The translations under genes were made by a program, and so were the position numbers. From Thelonectria olida (taxonomy: Eukaryota; Ascomycota; Sordariomycetes; Hypocreales; Nectriaceae), in assembly GCA_020736575.1 (NCBI GenBank), contig JAGPYM010000026.1, positions 1 through 64,000 on the forward strand: a stretch of DNA of 64,000 bases, written 5' to 3'. Shown in pieces: positions 55,079 to 64,000 of this stretch (positions within the stretch are counted from its first letter, which is position 1; each line of letters opens with the position of its first letter). Under the pieces are notes generated by a model, which worked only from the letters and a program-made list of their open reading frames with translations, was not told the origin of the DNA and ran no database searches.

Positions 55079-56995
55079 TTAAGGTCTCCGGAACCATTCT
55101 GTGTCCTGGTCGCCCTTTTCCCCTGATGACACGCTGACATAAATCCAACACAAGATACCAGTCAAGTAAACAATGATCGCCGGTCCTTTGCATAAGAACC
55201 GCACAGTATCAGAGGGTACTGAAGCCCGCGAGATCCTTATGCGTTGCATGGAAATGCCGCAGAGCGTTGTTGGGGCTATTTTGACCCGTAACCTAGATAC
55301 GTCTTGAGATACTTGAATATCCACGACCCTGCCAGAAACCTTTGGTCGGTTTGTCCCGAGGAGTGTGTCAGCGTCGATTCCTTCTCGAACGAATCGGCTG
55401 TGCAGTTCGGCAGCCCGTGCTACTGACAGACAAATCGCATCGAAATGATGTTCCCGTCCCGCCTCTGAAAACTGCATCTCCAGGAGGATGAAGACGCATT
55501 CTTTTCCACTTCCAGAGGTGAATACCAGTGCCGCCTTGAACTTTGAATGCCCCTTCAATACTAGATCACCGACGTGGTCTCTAGGGTCGAACAAGAACGA
55601 ACGCCAGAGTCCCTGGGCATCAGTCGTCCATATTCTGTCAAGGTAGAATGATCCCAGAAGTCCATAGACCTTGAAATACCCCCGAGGTAGATAGAAGGCA
55701 TGCTGATAACCCTTTCGCACAGACATCTCCTCTTCTCCCAATCTCTTAGCCTCTGACATTTCGCCCATTATTCGAGTAGAATTGGTCCACTGCTCATCAT
55801 AATGATGATGTCGGAGATCTGCGATGCTTCCAAGTCCATACATCGACGCAACAGTGTGTGAAGCTCCCGGATGGACCGTGGGCAACTCTGTGGCTCTGAT
55901 TCTGACATAGTGGTTCTCACCCTGGCGCTTGAGAAAGATGCCGGCTGCCGTCGTGGGATCACCGTTGAAGTAGCAATTGAGAATGAGAATGATGAGGTCG
56001 CGGGGAGCCCATGGGTAGCGAACGTCCATGATCTTTGACGTGATCCGGATTCCTTTATTTGTCATGGTGATATGGTCCTGAGGCATTTTCGAGCCCCAAA
56101 CCCGTGCGAGGTTGTCTCTTGGAGTAGGATGGGAATAGATGGACTTCGTCGTGACGCATGAATGGGCCAAAAAGTTCCGGAATTCGTTCGGAGACGTAGC
56201 AAACAGGCCTCGGGCCTCCTCTCTATTTACAGACAGAGGTGATCCGCGCCAAGCGAAAATCGTGTGGTCGTCGGAGTGTTGAAGTATTTTCTCTTGAAGC
56301 CGCAGAAACGCCCGCGCTCCTTCGCCATAAATCAACGCCATATTGACGTTGAAGATGCCGAGAAGACTGTAAGCGATGTCTTCCTCCCGCGCCGTTTCGC
56401 GATCAACGGCCCAGCTCATCCGCCTTCCCACACTGACCTGGCCAAGATCCCCGGTCCCATCGAGAATGAAAGCATCAATACCGGTGGCTGTTGCAAGTGA
56501 AGTTGCGAGTTCCTTCTTGCCACCGATCTGTTGCCAGCTTCGATTATAAAACTCCACGCGTGACGGCGCAATCAATTCCTGCAAAGTCCAGCCACGAGTA
56601 AACCATCGACTATGGCCGAAACCGAGAGTGGTCGTATTTCTGGTGGTTTCATCCGGAGTGCTATCTTCTGAGGGGATATCTTCTAAGAATGCGTAACAGA
56701 CCGCCGAGTCTCGGTACCACTTGAACATGGAATTAATGGCTTCTCCAAGATCGGAACTGCTAGTCTTGTCGATGCAGCATGTATCAACCCAGGCGTAATC
56801 CAGCCCTTGGTTTCGTGCCTGTTGACAGGTTGCCTTGATCTTGGAAAACCCCTGCTTTTTCTCTCTTAATGGCAAAGAGTGGAAATCCTGAATGGATACT
56901 TCTCCCTTGCCCCAGGTATGTGATAGTATGGCGTAAGGTGGTGGTCGGCTGATGAATTCTTGCATTTTGAGGGTGCGGGTGTTTATTAGTCTCAT
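55079..56995 (-). CDS. HET-domain protein
   Basis: A single minus-strand frame. The canonical start for the family is MRLINTRTLKMQEF at 56995 (638 residues); an in-frame ATG at 57070 would add 25. The HET domain is complete: YAILSHTWGKGEVSIQDF, DYAWVDTCCIDKTSS, MFKWYRDSAVCYAFL, SRWFTRGWTLQELIAP and EDIAYSLLGIFNVNMALIYG. This domain defines heterokaryon-incompatibility proteins that trigger cell death when fungal individuals fuse. Downstream there is no NACHT, WD40 or ankyrin region; a beta-rich segment is followed by a hydrophobic stretch (AIIVYLTGILCWIYVSV) near the C-terminus that may be a membrane span. No frame lesions. The gene is divergent from the DUF4246 gene across an AT-rich gap. 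Confidence 0.88.
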   Translation of the reverse strand: MRLINTRTLKMQEFISRPPPYAILSHTWGKGEVSIQDFHSLPLREKKQGFSKIKATCQQARNQGLDYAWVDTCCIDKTSSSDLGEAINSMFKWYRDSAVCYAFLEDIPSEDSTPDETTRNTTTLGFGHSRWFTRGWTLQELIAPSRVEFYNRSWQQIGGKKELATSLATATGIDAFILDGTGDLGQVSVGRRMSWAVDRETAREEDIAYSLLGIFNVNMALIYGEGARAFLRLQEKILQHSDDHTIFAWRGSPLSVNREEARGLFATSPNEFRNFLAHSCVTTKSIYSHPTPRDNLARVWGSKMPQDHITMTNKGIRITSKIMDVRYPWAPRDLIILILNCYFNGDPTTAAGIFLKRQGENHYVRIRATELPTVHPGASHTVASMYGLGSIADLRHHHYDEQWTNSTRIMGEMSEAKRLGEEEMSVRKGYQHAFYLPRGYFKVYGLLGSFYLDRIWTTDAQGLWRSFLFDPRDHVGDLVLKGHSKFKAALVFTSGSGKECVFILLEMQFSEAGREHHFDAICLSVARAAELHSRFVREGIDADTLLGTNRPKVSGRVVDIQVSQDVSRLRVKIAPTTLCGISMQRIRISRASVPSDTVRFLCKGPAIIVYLTGILCWIYVSVSSGEKGDQDTEWFRRP

Positions 56996-57659
56996 CTTCC
57001 CAATCAGATATCGTCCACATATTCCGTCTTGTCTTATCGAAGATGGTTGGGTCGAGTCGAAGATGGACAAAGGGACAGTGTCGTTTTAGATGCAATGTGG
57101 CTTACACGCATCAATATAGAATGGATTACAATCCGAAAGATGGGGTTTTAAACCTATTCTTAATGTGAGGCAGCCAAAATATACGTCTAGTCTGCATCTA
57201 CAGGAACTCGGAGAAAACAATGGGCGAAGCAGGCAAGGCAGACAGGTAAGGCAGACAAGGCAAATAGCGCTTGAAAAGCGTAAGCTGCGCCATGAGATTC
57301 GAGGGACCAGGCGGTCAAGCACGGCAGAATAGATAGGCAAGCGTATATATTAGGACATTTTTAAAATAAAGAAATAAAACAAAAAATTAAATACTTATTT
57401 CTCTTTCTTTATCAAATTGAATCCTTTTAAATTAATATAAGAATCTAAAATAGGTACTACTACTTAATATAAGTCTAATTTTTATATAATACTTTCTAAC
57501 TTAACTTATTTAGTAGTGGAGTTTTAAGCACCAGCCACCAATAATTAATTAAGTCCCGCAACCAACAGGCTCAAAGACATCACACATCTCTTTAAAGACC
57601 TTTTTCTTGCATCGTCACCTTAGACACATACAGGTGCTTCAGCGCCAAAGACCAGCCGC
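56996..57659. other. Divergent promoter region with AT-rich patch (57340-57520)
   Basis: 660 bp between the HET and DUF4246 starts. A 180-bp AT-rich patch at 57340-57520 (AATAAAGAAATAAAAC, TTAATATAAG) resembles the RIP-like blocks near the window start but is much shorter. A repeated GCAAGGCAGAC / GTAAGGCAGAC string occurs at 57230-57260. A minus-strand open frame at 57086-57340 has no recognisable domain. Confidence 0.45.
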
Positions 57660-59875
57660 ATGACTTCCGGACCAGAGGATGATTTAGATTCATGGGGCGC
57701 CGAACCCGAGGAATGTACTTGCTACACATCATGGCGGGATTGTCCTGTCTTGGAACATGGCGCACACAATGACCTTTCTTACGAAGAGATGGGCTTTCTG
57801 ACAACCTGGGTCCGAAACTCAGAAGACCCTGCGCCAACATTTGAAGATGCCAAGCAGAAAGCCAAGCTCCTTTTTGGCAAGAATATCAGGTCATACAGAG
57901 AATACAATATGAGGCGTGTTCTTCACACCAGAACCCTCAACGGCCCTCCAGTGAGTTTCGCAACATTATTCCAACCTTCAACGGTCCAATCCCCGGAGAC
58001 TGACACCTGATTCACTGAAACTTTCAGAAAAGAGACGGTGACCTCACACTCCCAGGGTACCGCCTCCCTGTAACCCACAAGATAGACAAGGGTGAAGAAA
58101 GACACCCTTTTTTACTTGGGCTGGGTGAAAAAGACTGGGATGCGCCTACACTGACGAACTGCGAAGTCTTTATGCTCAAATTCATCGAAGAGATCACCAA
58201 CAGGCCAGAGTGGTGGCGGAAAGTGCGGGAGCCGGACATCGTTCTCAAGTGGAAGCAAGAGGTCCTTGAGATGCCTTGGACTGGGTACCAGCGATATGCC
58301 GTGTTCTCCGAGACCATGGCAGATGCTGTGAGTGAACTTACTTCGAAGTTCTGCCTTCTCCCTGCTAATACGTCGCAGTGCTTTAAGGAGTTAAACAAGA
58401 AAGCGGAAATCTACGAGAGGACAGGCCTGATTCCTGTGATGGACTATGCCGCAAGCGTGATTAAGTCAGATACCATCCTCACTAATGACCTGAAAGAAGC
58501 ACTGAAGACTGCTGTTACGGCGTTGGAACACGTTCCAGAGCCCCGTCAAGACTGGAAACCGGGGAGCGACGGAAAGGTCCTCAACTTGATCGATCCATCG
58601 CTCTGGCCGTTGGTGTACGGCTCGTCTAAAATCTCTTCAGACAAGCGCATTCCCCTCCACAGCTGCATCGACTACAGCGGCATGGGCGCCATTATACCAG
58701 AGCCTGTGAAGCCAAGGTTAGAGGATCCGGAGCTACGACCGCAATACTTTGACCCAGATGACGACCCAGACGAGTTCCGAGCTATTTCAACTCGGTTTCA
58801 GTGGCTTCCGTGCGACGTCAATCTGACAGGCGGCCGGCCTCGCATCGAGAGCTACATCAACAGTCTGCACCCCTTCCAACACGCAAACCTTTATTCCGTC
58901 ATCGAGACATTCATTGAGAAGTCTCTTCCGGCCTGGGATATAGTCTGTCGTTCGTCTCTCGAAGAGTTTAACGTCCAGCGATTAGAGGACATCACATTCA
59001 TTAAATGGCAATGCGGTGTGCCGGAAGTTTGTGGCGATTGGTGCGCGAACGAAAACCGGCCTGGTCGGATAGATGAAGATTGGCAGGGGAACGGGGAATT
59101 GTTGAGGCGCGATGAGGCCTGGTGGCAGCGGACACACAAGCTTAGCCATCCGGAACCCAAGCTCAACGTGGATGATCTTGTCAAGCTGGAGGCAAGTGAC
59201 GTGCGAGAGACAGGCTTCTTTAATAACGCGCCTCGGATTCAAGTCATTGTGAAATTGGCCAACATTCATTTGACACCCGAGAAGCCGACCTACGACGGCG
59301 GCGAATGGCACGTCGAAGGCCTGGCTAACGAGCACATTTGCGCCACGGCGTTATACTACTATGACTGCGAAAACATCACCGATTCTGGCCTTGCCTTTCG
59401 TACCCATGCGAATGGAGATATCTTATACGATCTAGGCTATAAACAGGGCGATGTATGGGGTATTGAGGGGCTCTATGCTATCGAATGGAATGGGTCTATG
59501 ATTCAGGACATCGGGAGCGTTCTCATTCGCGAAGGACGTTCACTCTTCTACCCTAATGTGTACCAACGTCGAATAGAGCCCTTTGAGTTGGCTGACAAGA
59601 CTCGTCCCGGGCACCAGAAGATGCTCGCCTTGTTCCTGGTCGACCCCCTAGTTCCCATCATCTCCACGGCGAACGTCCCTCCGCAACAACGGGACTGGTG
59701 GGCGGACAGCGTGAGGGGGTTGCCTTTACTCGACACGCTCCCATCTGAAATTATGAACATGGTCATCGATAACGTTGATTTTCCTATGGGCGAAGCTGCG
59801 GCAAAGGAGATCCGCGAAGAGTTGATAGCAGAACGGAGAGCAGTGGTTAACGAGGTTCGATCATGGGAATTGTAA
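57660..59875 (+). CDS. DUF4246 family protein
   Basis: Three exons (57660-57950, 58028-58327, 58379-59875) encode 695 residues. The second intron (58328-58378, GTGAGT..GCTAAT..GCAG) is 51 bp and free of stops, so an unspliced reading would add 17 residues; splicing restores the family-like ADACFKELNKKA. Conserved parts include LRVNDL-type VDDLVKLEASDVRE, VIVKLANIHLTPEKPTY, GGEWHVEGLANEHICATALY and RSLFYPNVYQRRIEPFEL then QKMLALFLVDPLVPI. The H-x-E and later FLVDP arrangement suggests a double-stranded beta-helix dioxygenase-like fold, though the family's activity is not established. Fungi often carry several copies. No lesions were seen. Confidence 0.85.
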
Positions 59876-60843
59876 TTTGGTGAATAGAGCGCGAATAATA
59901 TTTCAGCAAAAGACAAAACGTCAGATTGTCTTTTTTAGTCACGCGGATAGTGCCAGATCATGCTACGGTTAGCTGGAGGCTCATATGAGTCGTATCAATC
60001 TTCTGTCCTATTTTGGCCGGATCGTCTCCCATATGTTGACTATCAGATAAGTGCAGCATTCGGCTCGCGAATATGCTCAAAGCCGATTCAACGGCGCGGG
60101 TCGTAAGTAACACCGCGAGCGAGGCCAGCGCGGGACATAAAGCCCCGGCCGTCAGCCGAGCCAGGAGGACGAAGGTACCTTACAAATATAACCACACTTG
60201 ATCGTTGATTTAGTTCAAGCGGCCGCCCGCTGGGCACTAATATGTCTAAAAATAAAGCTTTTATGCATACTGAATACAGTATTAAAAGCTCTCAAAGTTG
60301 CTGAGCCCTTCGGACTGTCGGCACGGAAGATCGGATGTTTGCCAAGAATGCTTGCGGCAGATCGATGCTGACGATGGTCGGCCGATCCTCCACAGCCACC
60401 GGATAAGTGGGAGAACAACGAATTTGAGCTCTGGAATCTGCCCCCTTGTTGAACGCATATGATTGAATCTAGTAACGTGTGACTAACCGGTGGTTAGGCG
60501 CTCGGCCTGTTGAACAACAGACGAGATGGTGGCTGAGCCATGTTTTTGAGATTAAGCTGACTTGCATCACAACCTTCACCATGATGGAAATGCGACCATC
60601 GTAGAGCACTTATGACAGCAGGTAGCGGTAGCTATCTGGTCCCGCGTCCAATGCGCCACGACGGAGTACGCAATTTGCAAAGTTCACGGCTTCGTTGGGA
60701 TACTAAGTTCACGTATATAACTGTTCATCTTCAAGATCACATCTGAATTGTACACGAAACCAGAGTCTACACAAACACCATTCTCCAAAACTTTAAACAA
60801 CAATCGTCTTCTACCTCACCTCTAGCATCTAACACTGGGAATC
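59876..60843. other. Intergenic, DUF4246 3' end to Rds1-like promoter
   Basis: 970 bp with no convincing gene. A GC-rich patch at 60085-60180 (GGCGCGGGTCG, GCGAGCGAGGCCAGCGCGGG) stands out from its surroundings; it makes no recognised RNA or protein. Confidence 0.4.
60714..60720 (+). promoter_or_regulatory. TATA box of the Rds1/LsdA-like gene
   Basis: TATATAA lies 124 bp before the ATG at 60844, with a C/A-rich leader (ACACAAACACCATTCTCC). Confidence 0.55.
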
Positions 60844-62016
60844 ATGAGGGTTGTTCATGCTGCCATCGTTCTCCTCAGCAGCCTCGGGCTTGCTCACCCA
60901 CTCAAGGGGTCCTCCAACAACTCAAATGATGGATACCCGACTCCAAACATGGACCAGGTGAAGGATATTTCACGCCGTGCCGACGGTACTTTGTCGAATG
61001 CGCCGCCTCCTCCTAAGCTAGGCGACAGCAGCAAGACCGCGTTCCAGGCCCTTGCCTTCGGCGAGGAGTTTGAAAAGGCGTACTTCCAGTCTCTTCTCCA
61101 GAACGTCACCCACAGCGTGCCTGGATTTGAACGCCACAGCAAGTTCACTAAGAGGGAGCTTATCAAGGTGTTGGAAACCGTCGTTGCTGTAAGTTGAAGC
61201 CAATGGTTACTAAGGTATTATTGAATCGTAATGACTGATTCTTTCTACAATATTTAGCAAGAGGAACTCCATGCCATCAACGCCCTGAACGTTCTGAAGC
61301 ACTTTAATGCTACTGCACCGATGCCTTGCAAGTATCACTTCCCCATGACCAACATTCAAGATGCGTTTGCCCTGGCCGAAAGCTTCACCATGCTTGTCGT
61401 GGGAACTCTGCAGGATGTGAGCCAGACCTTGGCCCAGAACGGTGACAACGGCGTAGTTCGAGCCATTGCCTCTGTCATTGGCCAGGAAGGTGAACAGGGC
61501 GGGTTCTATCGCACCCTGCTCGGGCGAGTCCCCTCGGAGAAGCCTTTTCTGACAACCTCGGTCGGAGCATTCGCCTACTCCTACATCTACAACACTTTTG
61601 TCGTCCCGGGCTCATGCCCATTCGATCTGTCGGAGATCAACTTGCCCATCTTCGCAAAGCTCGACGTCAAGGACGGCTCCATGGGCCTCGATGTGAAGCC
61701 CAAAGATCAGCAACTCACCTTTACCGCAGACCTGAGTGCGGTCAGAGCCGCCGACAGCTTCATGGGCCGCAACGGGGACGGCCTCTTTCTCACCTACTTC
61801 AGTGGCCAACTTCTGCCCATTAGCGAGCCCATCACCAACGTCAAGTGGAACAGGGGCCGGATCACATTTGACGCGTTTTTCCCATTCACGGACAATATCA
61901 TGCAGGGTCTCTCGGTTGCGGCCTTGACCACGTCGAACAACTTCTCTTCACCCGTCATGGTCCCTAACGCGACAATTGCTGCCCCCGCTGTCATCCAGGT
62001 CAACGATATGTTGTGA
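60844..62016 (+). CDS. Secreted ferritin-like stress/sexual-development protein (Rds1/LsdA-like)
   Basis: Two exons (60844-61188, 61258-62016; 69-bp intron) give 367 residues. A signal peptide (VHAAIVLLSSLGLAHP) precedes a linker and FQALAFGEEFEKAYFQSLLQ, then after the intron QEELHAINALNVLKHFNA and a segment ending QEGEQGGFYRTLLGRVPSEK, which carry the Glu/His pattern of a ferritin-like four-helix bundle. The C-terminal half is beta-rich (LSEINLPIFAKLDVKDGSMG, PKDQQLTFTADLS) as in Rds1 of fission yeast and LsdA of Aspergillus, which respond to stress and late sexual development. Whether metal is bound is not established. Extracellular location is predicted. Confidence 0.85.
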
Positions 62017-62394
62017 TGCTGCTCTAATAGGTCTCATGAGCTTGGGGAACACTCAGATACGCGCTTATGCGGATATCTGGGGTCTTCATTCTGGCTTAAC
62101 GATTTTGTGGTGTCAAATCCGATTCTATTGTACTTAGACATCTAGAGCTAACTTATTAATTGGCTTTTGGCCGTGCCCAATTATGTACCGGGTGCTGTGT
62201 GAGGGAGTGAGACTGATGACGGAATGTACCGTATAGAATTAACATTTCATACATAATAACATTTAAAAAAGTTAGTAGTCCGGACCCATTACCCGACCAT
62301 TTCCCGCTGTATTCTCTTCCTTGTCTGTGTTCTTCAATCCTCGATTTTCATCAGTGCACTGCGGCTCGTTCCCAAATTTCTGGCTGGTTCACCA
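62017..62394. other. Intergenic before GARS relic
   Basis: 380 bp with the 3' end of the Rds1-like gene and no recognisable coding sequence; it may include an unrecognisable 5' part of the relic. Confidence 0.35.
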
Positions 62395-63030
62395 AGGAGG
62401 CGGCTGAGATTAAGGGATGGAAGACGTATGCCGAGAATCTCATGAGGAAATACAACATGCCAACCGCAGACTACCCGAGCTTTAGTAGCTATTATGATGC
62501 CAGGCAATATCTAGATCAAGTTGACGGGTCTCGGGTCGTCATCAAAGTGGATGGCCTCGCTGCTGGAAAGGAGTAGTCTGCCAGAAACTAAAGCTGAAGC
62601 ACAGCAGGCCTTTGCGAGATCATGATTGAGGGTAAATTCGGAACTGGTAGCCAATCTGTCAATATCGAGGAACTTTTTGAAGGCGACGAGATTAATGTCC
62701 TAAGTTTTTGTGACGGGGAGACGTTCGCGTCGCTGGCCCTTGGTCAAGATCACAAGCGGGTTTTCAACGGGGAACAAAGGCTTGAACACTGGTGGCATGT
62801 TAGTTTACGCACCTCTTGCCATTTGTGAGCTCTGGGCGTCTCAAACAAATTGAGTGTGACATTATGAGGCCTACACTGAATGGACTGAAGCTGAAGGTAC
62901 CCAAGAATTCTCTTTGCTGAGCACTGCGGGCAAGCTGGGCACAGTTTCTCTTCCACTTCTCCCCGGGTATGCCTGTAATGTTGTTGTCGCAGCAGGCGGC
63001 TATACAGCCTTCAGGAAGCAGTATCTTTGG
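62395..63030 (+). pseudogene. GARS (phosphoribosylamine-glycine ligase) relic
   Basis: Pieces in changing frames spell out the glycinamide ribonucleotide synthetase domain of the purine enzyme (Ade5,7 N-terminal half in fungi). AAEIKGWKTYAENLMRKYN, MPTADYPSFSSYYDARQYL and VVIKVDGLAAGKE end in a TAG at 62575-62577. Shifted frames continue with MIEGKFGTGSQSVNIEEL, FEGDEINVLSFCDGET, LGQDHKRVFNGEQ, LNTGGMLVYAPLAI and, further on, CNVVVAAGGY. Stops and frameshifts interrupt it at least four times and both ends are missing. The functional gene must be elsewhere, since purine synthesis is essential. No transposon remains were recognised beside it. Confidence 0.75.
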
Positions 63031-63897
63031 CATACCAGAGTGTGGACTGCACCCAATTCAGAGACAAGTTCTATGGAAGGGATATTGCTGCATGGTATGA
63101 GTCCACTGATAGCCCGCACTGCTCAAGATACCAGGCAACCTATCTACCCTAGGCCTGCCAACTTGAACCCTAGGTGTATTTCCTCGGCCTTGGAGAGGTT
63201 AGATGAAAAATATGAGCAAGTGCAGGGGGAGCAACCAGGGAAAGCCCACGACCAAGAATAACACAACCCATAAAGATGGGTTCTTGCCATTTAACGAAAT
63301 CTCTCTGCCGTGGTTTGAGAAATCGAGAGAAATCTGCCCCAGCGACAATGGGAGCTGCCGAGTTGTCAATGGCTGAGGATTGGCACGGTCGACGATCTTG
63401 CAGAGTCAAGAGCCTTTAACCAACACACCAGCCCCCCGAATAACGAAGACTAGGATTCCTCACAGAACTGGAGGGATAGTGCATGTGCAGGGACATCATA
63501 CTCCCTCATATGAGGGGTAAATGGGACGAGTGGTGAACTGATGCTGGTTCCCCGTTGACCTTCAACAGCGCTTAGCCAATGGATAATATCTTAACGTAGC
63601 ATTCGCGTTTCCTAGCGCCCGAGAATTCAGCACCCTCATTAAGAACCTGGGGTGGATAGGGCTCCGAAAACGGCTTTCATTTCTAGCGCATGACTCTGGA
63701 AACAATACTCGCAAAGGCTCCCTTGACTCGGCAGCTGCAGGGGCTTTCACCGCGCGTGGGATGGAGCAGTGATTGGAGGGTCAATCTCCAGTCTCAGACG
63801 TTGTCCTATAAAACGGCCGATGCACAAGGTTTCATTCTTTTGATTTTCACCAATACTCGTCCTCCACCGCCTACACTCTGCTCATCTATGCGAAGTC
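63031..63897. other. Intergenic, relic to SDR promoter
   Basis: 870 bp without a convincing gene. It contains the promoter of the last SDR gene with a TATA box near its end. Confidence 0.4.
63807..63813 (+). promoter_or_regulatory. TATA box of terminal SDR gene
   Basis: TATAAAA lies 90 bp before the ATG at 63898, with a C/T-rich leader (CGTCCTCCACCGCCTACACT). Confidence 0.5.
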
Positions 63898-64000
63898 ATG
63901 TCCTACACCGTAAAGGGTCGTTTTGCCGTTGTCACAGGTGGTGGATCCGGTCAGTCTCTCTGAAGCTGTTATCAACTATAGCTCATCCATCCTCTAGGTA
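63898..64000 (+). CDS. Short-chain dehydrogenase/reductase, 5' end only
   Basis: The first exon (63898-63949) encodes MSYTVKGRFAVVTGGGS and the start of the next Gly codon, the N-terminal strand and glycine-rich loop of a classical SDR. An intron from 63950 (GTCAGT) to 63997 (CTCTAG) interrupts the loop at the same place as in the SDR at 18.6 kb. Only three bases of the second exon are in the window, so substrate and length are unknown. Confidence 0.75.

Overview
The window is nuclear DNA of a filamentous ascomycete (Pezizomycotina), most likely a Sordariomycete. The evidence is many short introns (about 45-90 bp, GT..CTRAY..YAG), fungal-only families (HET, HeLo, fungal NACHT-WD40, RTA1, DUF4246, Rds1/LsdA-like, Zn2Cys6 regulators) and very AT-rich blocks that look like the product of repeat-induced point mutation (RIP). 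The species cannot be fixed from sequence alone. Most gene models below were rebuilt by splicing; exon limits were checked for frame and conserved motifs but not against transcripts.

Layout. 1-9 kb: an AT-rich RIP-like block, then a broken HeLo cell-death gene (minus) facing an apparently intact NACHT-WD40 NLR (plus). Both carry a short V-x-(L/I)-G-N element of the kind found in HET-s-type amyloid motifs, so this looks like a decayed NLR/HeLo partner locus. 8.6-9.07 kb: a second AT-rich block that has consumed the 5' half of an acyl-CoA dehydrogenase gene. 10.9-21 kb: AtuA-like (DUF1446) protein, cytochrome P450 and amino-acid permease sharing a divergent promoter, SDR, and secreted class-3 lipase. 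A 3.5-kb stretch without convincing genes follows. 24.5-31 kb: LaeA-like methyltransferase and secreted GH35 beta-galactosidase. 32-41 kb: secreted G1-peptidase-like protein, secreted metallo-beta-lactamase-fold protein, RTA1-like membrane protein and Zn2Cys6 regulator. 43-44.5 kb: cyanide hydratase.

46-54.5 kb: a PD-(D/E)XK-like small protein next to a kinase-like pseudogene, a small acidic protein, a secreted cysteine-rich protein, a membrane-anchored protein with a possible papain-like His/Asn-Cys core and a polyglycine tail, a short regulator-like protein, and an AKR7-type aldo-keto reductase. 55-64 kb: a HET-domain protein divergent from a DUF4246 protein, an Rds1/LsdA-like ferritin-fold secreted protein, a decayed GARS (purine synthesis) relic, and the first exon of another SDR.

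The window reads as an accessory region: self/non-self recognition genes, catabolic, detoxifying and secreted enzymes, at least four pseudogenes and RIP-like blocks, with no obvious housekeeping gene. No tRNA, rRNA or CRISPR array was seen.
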